A DNA stretch of 64,000 nucleotides from positions 1,364,001-1,428,000 of the forward strand of contig NZ_CP058215.1 of assembly GCF_013388255.1 (NCBI RefSeq), given 5' to 3'. Below the pieces are notes generated by a model. The model was not told the origin of the DNA. It searched no databases and saw nothing but the letters and a program-made list of their open reading frames with translations. Position numbers and translations under genes: made by a program. Source of the stretch: Methanolobus zinderi. Its GTDB lineage: Archaea > Halobacteriota > Methanosarcinia > Methanosarcinales > Methanosarcinaceae. The number at the start of each line of letters is the position of its first letter. Position 1 is the stretch's first letter. This document shows positions 18,020 through 26,462 of this stretch, one piece after another.

Positions 18020-18298
18020 TCAAAAATACTTACCATCCATTTTTTTGAGAACCTGCCTGCCGGAATCAGTTAGTACATACCTCTTCCATGTGCTTTTTTC
18101 AGGAGTAAGACATTCAAGCAGGCCTCTGCTTTCAAACTCCTTAAGCGCCCTGCTGATATTCTGTACAGACCTGTTTGTCTTCTGGGCAATATCAGAAGCC
18201 TTTGCAATCTTATTAGTCTTCAGATATTCAACTAATATAAGTCGGCGGTCCACACTTACGATCCATTTCGGTACTTCATCTATCGAATCTTCAGTCAT
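18020..18298 (-). CDS. winged-helix transcriptional regulator
   Basis: A 92-residue MarR/ArsR-type regulator. The helix-turn-helix ASDIAQKTNRSVQNISRALK is followed by FESRGLLECL and a wing ending RYVLTDSGRQVLKKM. It is encoded 52 bases after the TIR-domain gene on the same strand, so the two probably share a transcript. Confidence 0.8.
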   Translation of the reverse strand: MTEDSIDEVPKWIVSVDRRLILVEYLKTNKIAKASDIAQKTNRSVQNISRALKEFESRGLLECLTPEKSTWKRYVLTDSGRQVLKKMDGKYF

Positions 18299-18350
18299 AT
18301 TCTTTCCGTCACAGCAATGAGAGACATATTTAGATAAGTGGAATATATAA

Positions 18351-18908
18351 TTATTTTTCGGGTTTTAATGTTCTTGGATTCAGGAAGATCTTGCTTTCGC
18401 AATAACTACACATGGTTTCCAGATCAGCGTTAGCCAGTATTGCAGTATCTATCTGTTCCTGAGGTGTCATATACTGGGTCATCTCTTCTCTGCAATGAGG
18501 ACACTTTATCTTAAGCCATTCCAGTTTTGTTAATTCCCTTATAGTATAGACCATTTTTCCGATAGCATCGTCAATGTTTCCCTGCGAGAACCTGATAGGA
18601 TTCATATGACGTATAAGTACAGGCAACTCAACGCCTTCCTCAGCCAGCGGTATAAGCAGACAGTTATGTCCGGATGCAAGACCTATCTCCTGATTTACCT
18701 GCGCGGAGGATGCACCTTTTTTAGTTAGCAGAACCACCATGCAGTCACACCGGTTGATTCCGAAATGTATCTTTTGCCCGGCTGTGATATAGCCCCCTTT
18801 GTTGTAAGAGCTAAGACTTTCCAGATTCACGGCCCACAAAGTCTGTGAAATTTCACCTGCAAGAAACTCATCCTCTTCACTGTGAGATATATACAACGTA
18901 TAGATCAT
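18351..18908 (-). CDS. TIR-like domain protein with C-terminal zinc ribbon
   Basis: A 185-residue protein. Residues 1-125 fit a TIR/TIR-like domain: strand TLYISHSEEDEFLAGEI, CMVVLLTKKGASSAQVNQEI and LLIPLAEEG. Glu74 occupies the position of the NADase glutamate in active prokaryotic TIR domains. Residues 136-170 form a zinc ribbon (CPHC and CSYC). Prokaryotic TIR proteins commonly act in antiviral NAD-degrading or signalling systems. No partner STING, Argonaute or Thoeris ThsA gene lies next to it, so a defence role is only suggested. A winged-helix gene follows. Confidence 0.75.
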   Translation of the reverse strand: MIYTLYISHSEEDEFLAGEISQTLWAVNLESLSSYNKGGYITAGQKIHFGINRCDCMVVLLTKKGASSAQVNQEIGLASGHNCLLIPLAEEGVELPVLIRHMNPIRFSQGNIDDAIGKMVYTIRELTKLEWLKIKCPHCREEMTQYMTPQEQIDTAILANADLETMCSYCESKIFLNPRTLKPEK

Positions 18909-19094
18909 GACCAGTGTATTTTGAACTTCGTGCTATAATAGTTTCACGTACACATTTTTTTAAATCAACACATATTGTAAAAATAAACTTAGTTTATGAT
19001 AAGAGCTGAAATTATAATGAGACTATAATTTTCAGGCTTAGACTTAATTAAGCCGAAATTAAGTTAAATATAATGAGGTTTACATATTAATATG
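18909..19094. other. AT-rich spacer with presumptive promoter
   Basis: Gene-free region upstream of the TIR gene. It contains long A/T tracts, including TTAATTAAGCCGAAATTAAG with weak repeats. No ORF is seen. Confidence 0.5.
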
Positions 19095-19215
19095 TGGGTC
19101 GTCGGAGTGACCGCGGGTTAAAAGCAACTTAAGAGATACGGGGATATCTCGCAACAGCAAGGAGAGAGGCACCAGAAGCGTGGTGGTTTGAAAGGTGCCT
19201 CATCTTACCTTCATT
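19095..19215 (+). ncRNA. two-hairpin structured RNA, copy C
   Basis: Hairpin I is GAGATACGGGGATATCTC (19133-19150). A linker with GCAAGGAGAG follows. Hairpin II has the stem GAGGCACC/GGTGCCTC with inner AGAA/TT pairs and the nonamer loop GCGTGGTGG (19178-19186). The tail reads CATCTTACCTTC. The same architecture, linker and loop occur in the two minus-strand copies at 42659-42870, where the stem bases differ but still pair. Conserved loop plus compensatory stem changes is the classical sign of a structured RNA. Its function is unknown. Confidence 0.7.
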
Positions 19216-19248
19216 TCGGACAAATATTCTGTTTTAGAATCCATTTTT

Positions 19249-19310
19249 CGCAAGGAAAGAAACATCAAAAGCGTGGTGGTTTTGAGATGTGCATTTTCCT
19301 GTAATTGTAA
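19249..19310 (+). ncRNA. two-hairpin structured RNA, partial copy D
   Basis: Contains the conserved linker GCAAGGAAAGA and hairpin II, with a stem (ACATC/GATGT, AAAA/TTTT) different from copy C but the identical loop GCGTGGTGG at 19271-19279. Hairpin I is absent or degraded. It lies about 60 bases after copy C in the same orientation. Confidence 0.6.
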
Positions 19311-19407
19311 TTTTGAATTTGTAACAATCTTTGTATCCGTTCCTATACCCTACCTGTGCAACAATATATCAGCAACCAAAGTATAAAAGGGTATCTGATC
19401 TTTGGAT

Positions 19408-20685
19408 TCAAATGGATTTATTTAAGGTTTTGCGTGAACCTTTATTAGCTTTTGACCTGGTAGCACGACCTTTTTTCTTCCCGTTTTTCCTTTTCTGCCC
19501 CTTTTGTACCTTTGGAGCAGGCTTTGCTGAATCGCCTGTAGCGTATTTAGCTTTATCCGAATGATAATTATGGTCAGCAGCCTCAATACTTGTTCGTGTC
19601 AGTTTCTCAATGTCTCTCAGGAAATCCCTTTCGTCTGCTGCACAGAATGAATACGCTGTACCTTCAGCACCTGCTCTTGCCGTTCGACCTATTCTGTGTA
19701 CATAGCTTTCGGATTCATTGGGCAGGTCATAATTGATCACGTGAGATATATCTTCAACATCAATTCCACGTGCTGCGATATCTGTAGCAACCAGAACGCG
19801 TAGACCACCGGTCTTGAAATCCTGCAATGCCTTAGTGCGCTGGTTCTGTGATTTATTTCCGTGTATGGCACCTGCGGGGATCTTATTCTTATTGAGCATC
19901 TCAGTCACTTTGTTGGCACGGCGTTTTGTACGGGTGAACACCAGTACACATTCCAGATGCCTGCCCCTTAGCAGATTAAGTAAAAGATTATTCTTATTCT
20001 CATGGTCCACAAAGAAGACAAACTGCTCTATTAGCTCCACCGTTGTCGCCTGGGGTGTTACCTCGACATGTGCAGGACTCTTGAGCATGGTCCTTGCAAG
20101 TTTGTCTATATCCGGGGACATTGTAGCTGAAAAGAAAAGTGACTGGCGTTTCTTTGGCAGCATGGCAACGACCCTGTTGACATCATTGACAAAACCCATG
20201 TCAAGCATCCTGTCTGCTTCATCAAGGACAAAATATTCGACACCTGAAAGTTGAACATGTCCCTGGTCGATGAGGTCCAGCAGCCTGCCTGGCGTTGCCA
20301 CGAGGATATCCACGCCCTTTGAGAGAGCTTTTACCTGTGGTCTCTGGCTGACACCACCAAAAATGACTGTGTGCTTGAACCGTGTATATTTGCCATACGT
20401 GGCAAAACTATCGCCTATCTGTGCTGCCAGCTCCCTGGTTGGTGCAAGCACAAGCACACGGGGTTTTCCCGGGCGTGGGCCTTTATTGACTGCAGACATA
20501 TCCTGTAATATCGGCAATATGAATGCAGCGGTCTTGCCCGTGCCTGTCTGGGCAATACCTATCATGTCCTTTCCCTTCAAAAGATGAGGGATGGATCGTT
20601 CCTGTATCGGAGTCGGAGTGGTATACCCTTCCTCGGATAGTGCCCGCTGAAGCGGGTCTATTAAACTAAGATCATCAAATAACAC
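19408..20685 (-). CDS. DEAD-box ATP-dependent RNA helicase
   Basis: A 425-residue DEAD-box helicase. Motifs in order: Q motif (GYTTPTPIQERSIP), AQTGTGKT, PTRELA, TPGR, DEAD, SAT, then ARGIDV and HRIGRTARAG. The C-terminal tail is Lys/Arg/Gly-rich and would bind RNA. I chose the GTG at 20683-20685 (product starts LFDDLSL), because AGAGG precedes it and the upstream in-frame residues do not look like helicase sequence. It probably unwinds structured RNA, as cold-induced DeaD proteins of psychrotolerant methanogens do. A TATA box at 20808-20817 implies a leader of roughly 100 bases. Confidence 0.94.
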   Translation of the reverse strand: MLFDDLSLIDPLQRALSEEGYTTPTPIQERSIPHLLKGKDMIGIAQTGTGKTAAFILPILQDMSAVNKGPRPGKPRVLVLAPTRELAAQIGDSFATYGKYTRFKHTVIFGGVSQRPQVKALSKGVDILVATPGRLLDLIDQGHVQLSGVEYFVLDEADRMLDMGFVNDVNRVVAMLPKKRQSLFFSATMSPDIDKLARTMLKSPAHVEVTPQATTVELIEQFVFFVDHENKNNLLLNLLRGRHLECVLVFTRTKRRANKVTEMLNKNKIPAGAIHGNKSQNQRTKALQDFKTGGLRVLVATDIAARGIDVEDISHVINYDLPNESESYVHRIGRTARAGAEGTAYSFCAADERDFLRDIEKLTRTSIEAADHNYHSDKAKYATGDSAKPAPKVQKGQKRKNGKKKGRATRSKANKGSRKTLNKSI

Positions 20686-20836
20686 GTAAAACCTCTGTTG
20701 GTAAGTGGGATTTTCAAGAATCAGAATCGTAAGAAACACTTGAAACCAAGTTTTCTCTCTTAAAGTAGCAAATGCAATAAAATAGTTGTGGTAATCTGAC
20801 AATTCTTGATTTATAAAGAAAGTAAAAATAAGTAAA
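20686..20836 (-). promoter_or_regulatory. promoter and long 5' leader of the DEAD-box helicase gene
   Basis: On the minus strand, a TATA box (TTTATAAA) at 20808-20817 would start transcription near 20785, leaving a leader of about 100 bases before the GTG. The leader can pair TTTCAAG with CTTGAAA. Long leaders are known for cold-responsive deaD transcripts in Methanococcoides/Methanolobus; regulation here is inferred by analogy. Confidence 0.45.
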
Positions 20837-20908
20837 AGCTAAGACCCGGATTCGAACCGGGATAAAATCGCTCTGCAGGCGATTGCGTAGCCGTTCCGCC
20901 ATCTTAGC
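20837..20908 (-). tRNA. tRNA-Cys (anticodon GCA)
   Basis: The minus strand folds as acceptor GCTAAGA/TCTTAGC with discriminator U, anticodon stem ATCGC/GCGAT and loop CTGCAGA (anticodon GCA). The T arm CCCGGTTCGAATCCGGG is canonical. U73 is the expected Cys identity base. CCA is not encoded. Confidence 0.93.
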
Positions 20909-21050
20909 AATTTGTATTCTACTTATGCAGCCTGGCAGAGTACTAAACTCATTATTGATACTTAAATTCGGTTTTAAAGGTAAAATATGCCTGAAGTTAT
21001 AGTGTTCAGGAAAAAAGAAAATGTAATTGGACTGATACTTAAGATAAGTA

Positions 21051-22052
21051 TCAGATGTCCCTGTGAGGTGTAAGGTCACAACCCGTACATGGAAGGCACA
21101 TTGTACGTGCTCTGTCCGCCCGGAGAGAATTGCTGTCAAGCAGGTCCCTCACAGTTTTCCCTAACCGGACCAGCCTTTCGGCATCAGGACGACGGACCTC
21201 TACCTCGCCTCTTCTAAGCGGATGCGGTGATATGGGACGAAGTATCGGTATCACACCAATCCCGGTGAGCTTCCCGGCACCTTTTGCCACAACCTCATCA
21301 CTTTCTCCGAGACCAAGCATGATGTTGGAGCAGACATTGTTCCTGCCGAAGACATCCACCGCATTTTCCAGTGAATCAAGTACACCCTGCAGCGAAAGTT
21401 CGGGACAGACCTGGCTGAATATCCTCTCATCCATGGTCTCGACATTGTACTTTATTTCTGAGGCACCGGCAGCATACAGCCTTGCGGAAGAATCATCTGT
21501 GGGATATACGGAAACCCCTATGGGAACATCATATTCCCGTGTCAGCTTCTTGATAATTCCCACCATACGCTCTACCTCTGCTTCAGGAGTTTCTGAAACT
21601 CCGCTGGTGAGGGATATAGCATCAAGAGAACCGGTTGCATAGGCGTCGGACACCATCCTGCTAATCTGTTCATTGTCCTTTATTTCACCTTTGATTTTTG
21701 GAACAGGACAGAACTTACAGTCATATATGCATTTTTCAGATACGGTAATATATGCCTGTCTCGGACAGTGACACAGTGGACTTTCAAGATCTCCACTTAC
21801 AATTATCTCATGATTTTTTTTGATGACAATTGTGTCTTCATCTTCCCGTACAACGCTAAGAGGGGATCTGTCATTAATAGATAAACGTACCCTTCTATCA
21901 CCTGATCTGAAAAAGAGAGAAGAGCCACCTGCACCGGGACCTGCTGTGGCTGTAGTCTTAAGGGAATCGGAAAGGATAGAAGGATCTTCGACTTTCACAC
22001 TCCCTCTGCTTAAAAGATATGCTTTGATATCAGAACTTAACTCGGATTGCAT
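21051..22052 (-). CDS. radical SAM protein
   Basis: A 333-residue radical S-adenosylmethionine enzyme. The cluster motif CIYDCKFCPVPK (CxxxCxxC) follows a strand AYITVSEK, and the barrel continues with LTSGVSETPEAEVERM and SVYPTD. The C-terminus has three more Cys in the stretch MCLPCTGCDLTP, a possible auxiliary metal site, and another Cys pair (CHCP) precedes the main motif. The ATG at 22052 was chosen because AGGTG precedes it; the frame opens at a TTG at 22106. It resembles biotin-synthase-like archaeal proteins of unknown substrate. Confidence 0.85.
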   Translation of the reverse strand: MQSELSSDIKAYLLSRGSVKVEDPSILSDSLKTTATAGPGAGGSSLFFRSGDRRVRLSINDRSPLSVVREDEDTIVIKKNHEIIVSGDLESPLCHCPRQAYITVSEKCIYDCKFCPVPKIKGEIKDNEQISRMVSDAYATGSLDAISLTSGVSETPEAEVERMVGIIKKLTREYDVPIGVSVYPTDDSSARLYAAGASEIKYNVETMDERIFSQVCPELSLQGVLDSLENAVDVFGRNNVCSNIMLGLGESDEVVAKGAGKLTGIGVIPILRPISPHPLRRGEVEVRRPDAERLVRLGKTVRDLLDSNSLRADRARTMCLPCTGCDLTPHRDI

Positions 22053-22438
22053 AAATGCACCTGATCTGTTGATTACATGGATTTTGACCAGTAAACGGCC
22101 ATTCAAAGTTAAGCATGACCGGTTTATCTGATTCGCTGGAAGTAATATTGGAGCAAGAACCTTTCAGCACCAGATTACTTATAATGAATTTACGCGGCAA
22201 GAAATGTCAGTATTAACTCCTATTTATTGCAGAATAGAGATATTTTTCAATAATAAAATGAAAGGACATTGTGACGATTGCGAAAAATCAGAACTTTTGC
22301 TGACTTATTATTTTTATCAAGATTTCTTCTCTAAAGGTATATGCGTAACATTTTTAAACCAGGACTGCATATGTAGCAATTAGACTACATATGTGTTTTT
22401 AATAACCCATGTGTAGGCATAAACTGGAGGCAGAGAAT
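22053..22438. other. intergenic region between divergent genes
   Basis: About 385 bases with no gene visible. It must contain the promoters of the radical SAM gene and of the Met/Tyr-rich secreted protein. A strong ribosome-binding site (GGAGG) lies at its right end, just before the ATG at 22439. Confidence 0.5.
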
Positions 22439-22750
22439 ATGAAAAGAACAATAATGCTGCTGTCAATCGGGGCACTTGTCCTGCTTGTTGGTGGAATCAG
22501 TGCTGTTAGCGCACAGACGGAAGAAAGAAATGACGCATGGTACGGACAAATGTACAACTGGATGGATGAACATATGAGGGGCTACGGATACGACCATATG
22601 GGAGATTATGGTTATGGTCACATGGGAAGCTATGGGTACGGACCTGAGGCCTGCAATGAATACTACAATCAGGGCAACTATGACTCTGACAACTACCAGC
22701 CAGGTACTTACAGAGGTGGAATGGGTCACGGTATGATGTATGGATACTGA
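22439..22750 (+). CDS. secreted Gly/Tyr/Met/His-rich small protein
   Basis: A 103-residue protein with a clear signal peptide (residues 1-26, cleavage near SAVSA). The mature part consists of imperfect repeats built around YGYxHMGxYGYG and ends GMGHGMMYGY. Clusters of Met and His suggest soft-metal binding outside the cell, for example Cu, but this is inference from composition. The start ATG has the ribosome-binding site GGAGG. It heads a run of three small genes. Confidence 0.7.
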   Translation: MKRTIMLLSIGALVLLVGGISAVSAQTEERNDAWYGQMYNWMDEHMRGYGYDHMGDYGYGHMGSYGYGPEACNEYYNQGNYDSDNYQPGTYRGGMGHGMMYGY

Positions 22751-22791
22751 ACCATACATTTGAATCCTTTTTCCAGAATTGAGGTAAAACC

Positions 22792-22995
22792 ATGATGTAC
22801 GGAAGCCTAGGACTTTTCGGAGGATTTGGCATGATATTTATCATACTTCTAGTCATAGCAATAATCTGGCTTGTTTCTTCAGGTATCAATAAGAACAATA
22901 GCAGAGATGACTATGATGCACGAATTTCAAGGATTGAAAGATCCCAGGAAGAGAACAGAGAAACGCTCAACAAGATACTTCAGAAACTTGAATGA
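22792..22995 (+). CDS. small membrane protein with coiled-coil tail
   Basis: A 67-residue protein: one transmembrane helix (about residues 10-32, Gly/Ile-rich), then a short basic stretch and a charged coiled-coil (RISRIERSQEENRETLNKIL). The layout resembles PspB-like membrane adaptors. It is preceded by GAGG and follows the Met-rich gene by 41 bases. Confidence 0.6.
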   Translation: MMYGSLGLFGGFGMIFIILLVIAIIWLVSSGINKNNSRDDYDARISRIERSQEENRETLNKILQKLE

Positions 22996-23020
22996 ACATA
23001 ACAGATCAGACAGTAAAGAA

Positions 23021-23275
23021 ATGAATCATGAGGACGATCAGAAGATGTCAGAAACAATTACAATCCCGGTTCTGAACAACAGATCAGATAGTTCCAATAA
23101 TAACGATTCCGACTGCGGACAATGTGGAAAAGGTGGATGTTGCGGTGGCTTTGGAATTAAAGCCGGTTCGGAAAAAGATGTAGTGTACAGGAATATAATG
23201 CTGTATGCGGCTATGGGACTGATAATATTCACAGTCACTTACCTTATCAAGGAACTTCTGACAGCTTTGACCTGA
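23021..23275 (+). CDS. small Cys-rich membrane protein
   Basis: An 84-residue protein starting MNHEDDQKMS. The Asn/Asp/Ser-rich region leads into the Cys cluster CGQCGKGGCCGGFG, followed by a transmembrane helix (about residues 58-80). The motif CC-G-FG before a membrane helix recurs in the protein at 39656-39841. It may bind metal or Fe-S at the membrane. The ATG at 23021 was preferred over upstream codons that overlap the previous gene. Confidence 0.6.
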   Translation: MNHEDDQKMSETITIPVLNNRSDSSNNNDSDCGQCGKGGCCGGFGIKAGSEKDVVYRNIMLYAAMGLIIFTVTYLIKELLTALT

Positions 23276-23323
23276 CCTACATTCTATTCAATTATTTAAC
23301 AAGGTCTGTTTTGTAAAACATCT

Positions 23324-24286
23324 TTATTTGCTTTGCAGTATCCCCGGATTCACAACGTTCTGGACTTTTCCTTTAACAAACATCTTCACATTCTCAACAC
23401 ATATGTATGTGCATTCTTCAAGTGACTCCTCAGAAAGGAATGCAATATGCGGGGTCAACATCACATTCTCCAGTTCCATCAGCGGGCTGTCCATTGGAAG
23501 AGGTTCTTTTTCAAATACATCCAGCCCGGCTCCTCTAATTTTTCTTTCCCTGAGGGCCTCGATCAATGCATCTTCATCAACTACTTTACCTCTTGCTGTA
23601 TTTATCAGGATAGCAGACGATTTCATTTTTTCAAGTTCTGCTTCACCTATCATCTTTTCAGTTTCCGGAGTAAGAGGTACGTGAAGAGTTACAATATCAG
23701 ATTCTTTAAGCAGAGTGTCCATATCCACAAATTTAATTCCTAGCCTTGTTTCCTTTGATGAGTTCGGATGTCTTGTAACAGATAGGATATTCATGTTGAA
23801 ACCATGAGCGATCTGTATCACTCGTATACCTATGTTTCCTGTACCGAGAACTCCTATTGTTTTACCCATCAACTCGTTTCCTACATAGTCTTTCCAGTCG
23901 AACTTCCCCTCGCGTATCTTCCTGTCCGCCACATGTACTTTTCTAAGTAGACTCAAGACAAATGCAAATACTAGCTCTGCCACAGCATCAAATGCATAGC
24001 CAGGCACATTGCTTACAATCACGCCCGCCTCATTTGCGGCTTCGATATCGATGTGATCATATCCTGTTTGCCAGACAGATATCATCTTGAGATTGGAAGC
24101 TGCCTGAAAGGCTTCTTTTGGAAATCCAAATCTTCCAACGATTACAATTTCTGCATCACGTATCCTTTCTATAAATTTGTCCATTGAGTCCGGCATTGTA
24201 TCAAAGACATTTAGTTCACCGAGAGACTCCAGTTTCTTCCTGTATTCCTCAGGTAAGTATATGGAATCAGCAACAACTATCTTCAT
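23324..24286 (-). CDS. D-isomer-specific 2-hydroxyacid dehydrogenase
   Basis: A 320-residue NAD(P)-dependent oxidoreductase of the phosphoglycerate/D-lactate dehydrogenase family. The Rossmann motif GVLGTGNIGIRV is in the middle. The catalytic Arg (NTARGKVVDEDAL), Glu (LDVFEKEPLP) and His (LTPHIAF) are present. The length is that of the short family members without an ACT domain. The substrate cannot be fixed. It is encoded 12 bases after the YHS gene, likely on one transcript. Confidence 0.9.
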   Translation of the reverse strand: MKIVVADSIYLPEEYRKKLESLGELNVFDTMPDSMDKFIERIRDAEIVIVGRFGFPKEAFQAASNLKMISVWQTGYDHIDIEAANEAGVIVSNVPGYAFDAVAELVFAFVLSLLRKVHVADRKIREGKFDWKDYVGNELMGKTIGVLGTGNIGIRVIQIAHGFNMNILSVTRHPNSSKETRLGIKFVDMDTLLKESDIVTLHVPLTPETEKMIGEAELEKMKSSAILINTARGKVVDEDALIEALRERKIRGAGLDVFEKEPLPMDSPLMELENVMLTPHIAFLSEESLEECTYICVENVKMFVKGKVQNVVNPGILQSK

Positions 24287-24298
24287 ATGTCTACCTTC

Positions 24299-24478
24299 TC
24301 AAGTATAGAACTCAAGATATTTCTCCGGATTCTCGTCGAACTTTTTCTTACATGCGAGAGAACAAAAATTATATGTCTCACCTTTGTATTCACTTTTGAA
24401 GTTTACAGTACGTTCGTCAAGTTTCATGTGACATACAGGGTCTTCGACTGCCGTTGCCTTCGGATCAATAGTAACCAT
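24299..24478 (-). CDS. YHS-domain metal-binding protein
   Basis: A 59-residue protein that is essentially one YHS domain: DPVCHMKLDE and then YNFCSLACKKKFDENPEKYL, with the conserved Cys residues thought to bind transition metals. These domains accompany copper or heavy-metal handling proteins. The hydroxyacid dehydrogenase gene follows after 12 bases. Confidence 0.88.
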   Translation of the reverse strand: MVTIDPKATAVEDPVCHMKLDERTVNFKSEYKGETYNFCSLACKKKFDENPEKYLEFYT

Positions 24479-24724
24479 TAAATTACCCCCTTTTAAGTGC
24501 CCTTTTTAATGGTCTCCCATTAATAGAAATATTATTTTGTTAAAGCCCTTAAGTATTGTCCCAATTGTAGTTGAAAATAGAGTTCACAGTTGAGAACTAC
24601 TCCTTCCGCAAGGAGGATGGGAAAGGTATTGCAGCAAGTAAATGTTTTTTTGTTTTTCTTTCTCTCAAACTTGACCAATAATCAATTGAATTTTTACATC
24701 ATCCTTTGATCAATTTTTTCAATT

Positions 24725-26359
24725 CTACAAGCGTAGAATGAAATAAACTCCTGTTATGGCTCCAGCTAAAAAACCTACAATCCCTATCAGAAAAGCATTG
24801 CCATTTCCGTTCAGGATTAAATATGCAGAAACTGTTATCAGCACTATTAAAAAAAGAGACCTAAGAAGCTCTCTTGCAAGGCCGTATTTTTTCACAATAC
24901 TTGTTTTACCTTCCAGTTTCTCGATCCTGTAGCCACGAACGGTCTTTACCACATCGGCAAAGCCTTTGGGTATATCTTTCAGGATTTCCAGATATTCATC
25001 CGCTTCGAACTGGATGCCTTCAACCGCTTTACGAGGAGAGTAACGTTCCCTTAAAACTTTGCCGATTAGCTCCTCGGCTTCGGACATTATATTGTAGTCA
25101 GGATCAAGCTGCAGGCATACACCTTCTATGAGCAGGACCGCACGCTCCAGGGTTGAGAACTCAGCGGGAAGAGAGAAATCATATTTCAGGGCAAGAACCG
25201 CATAGCTGTCACTTTTCCTTCCTCCGGGTCCGTAGTGCTGGTCAGCTATGAGATCATCCATATCTTTTTCGAGACCGTGTACATCAACATCCTCTTCTTC
25301 AAGACCTGCTATCCTGAGGAACATCTCAGTCGCCATATCTGTTCTCTTCTTGTATATGGCATAGAAGAAGTTCATCATGTTCCGCTTCAGCTCTTCATTT
25401 ACCGTGCCCATGGCTCCAAGGTCGATAAAAGCGATAGTGCCGTCATTAACTATGATATTACCGCTATGAGGGTCGGCATGATAGAAACCGTCAAGATATA
25501 CCTGTTTGAGATAACTTGATGATATAAGTCTTGCATAATGAGATTTCAGGGGCTGGTCAGCCTCAGCCAGATTGCTTACAGGAACTCCTTCTATATAGTC
25601 CATTACAAGGATACTTTCGCGGCAGTAACTCATGTAGACATCAGGAATTATCACATTATCCACATCTTTGAAATTATCCCGCAGACGTTTGATATTTACA
25701 GCCTCATACCTGTAATCGAGCTCCCGGCTTAGCATTTCCCTGAATTCATGCATAAAAGCATCGATATTGAAATTTTTCCCTAGTCCAAGAAACCTGGCCA
25801 TAAGAGGTTTCATATCATCCAGGATCGAGAGGTCGGTTTCAATGGTATCTGTCAAACCTGGACGGGCTATTTTAACTGCAACATCCCTTCCGTCCAGAAC
25901 CGCTCTGTAGACCTGCCCTATGGATGCACTCGCAATTGGCCTGGTATCGAATTTATCAAAAATATCCAGTATATCATTGCAGTGATAACATGATGGATTA
26001 TGTTCGTGTTTGCATGCTGACATCTCACAGATACATTCTGTGCTGAAAGAAGCACGCATCTCATCAAAATCAAGGGCTTTGACCCTGTCCTGCAACTTCT
26101 CAAGTTCCGCCACATAAACCGGAGGGAGCAGGTCTGAGCGTTTGCTCAGTGTCTGCCCGAGTTTTATGAATGAAGGGCCGAGTTCTTCAAAAGCAAGCCT
26201 GAGCTTTGTGGCATTGTCACTACCTCTGTTATCTGTGAAGCATGTACATTTTTTATAGGAGATATAGTCCCGATGTATATCCTTGTAGATAAGGGAAAAA
26301 AGATTGTATTTCAAGAATACCCTTATTATAGTCAGATATCGTTGCAGTTTTCCAGGCAT
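24725..26359 (-). CDS. UbiB/ABC1-family atypical protein kinase
   Basis: A 544-residue ABC1-type kinase-like ATPase. Signature KxGQ (FIKLGQTLSKRSDLLPP), the Ala-rich loop ASASIGQVYRA, the catalytic Lys (DVAVKIARPG) and the metal motifs (HADPHSGNI, FIDLGAMG) are present. Two C-terminal transmembrane helices anchor it. An unusual Cys/His-rich insertion (about 107-130, ECICEMSACKHEHNPSC) could bind zinc. Family members support isoprenoid-lipid metabolism; the archaeal target is unknown. It lies 103 bases downstream of the editing-domain gene. Confidence 0.92.
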   Translation of the reverse strand: MPGKLQRYLTIIRVFLKYNLFSLIYKDIHRDYISYKKCTCFTDNRGSDNATKLRLAFEELGPSFIKLGQTLSKRSDLLPPVYVAELEKLQDRVKALDFDEMRASFSTECICEMSACKHEHNPSCYHCNDILDIFDKFDTRPIASASIGQVYRAVLDGRDVAVKIARPGLTDTIETDLSILDDMKPLMARFLGLGKNFNIDAFMHEFREMLSRELDYRYEAVNIKRLRDNFKDVDNVIIPDVYMSYCRESILVMDYIEGVPVSNLAEADQPLKSHYARLISSSYLKQVYLDGFYHADPHSGNIIVNDGTIAFIDLGAMGTVNEELKRNMMNFFYAIYKKRTDMATEMFLRIAGLEEEDVDVHGLEKDMDDLIADQHYGPGGRKSDSYAVLALKYDFSLPAEFSTLERAVLLIEGVCLQLDPDYNIMSEAEELIGKVLRERYSPRKAVEGIQFEADEYLEILKDIPKGFADVVKTVRGYRIEKLEGKTSIVKKYGLARELLRSLFLIVLITVSAYLILNGNGNAFLIGIVGFLAGAITGVYFILRL

Positions 26360-26462
26360 GTTATTATAATAATATATACTGCAATCATATAAATGTCAGT
26401 GACTCAACCTGCAACTCTTAACTATAGTTTTCAGTCTGGGTACAAATAAAAAAACTGAAAAC

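Noticed and set aside
19095-19310. TnpB/IscB guide RNA or IS200/IS605 terminus
   Set aside because: There is no TnpB, IscB or TnpA reading frame near either locus; the idea stays open but unsupported.
19195-19564. Two plus-strand ORFs between the structured RNA and the helicase gene
   Set aside because: The first overlaps the conserved RNA hairpins and the second runs antisense into the helicase C-terminus.
20686-20802. Helicase start at 20802
   Set aside because: The extra 39 residues are hydrophobic and unlike DEAD-box N-termini; GTG at 20683-20685 with AGAGG upstream fits better, and the TATA box falls upstream of it.
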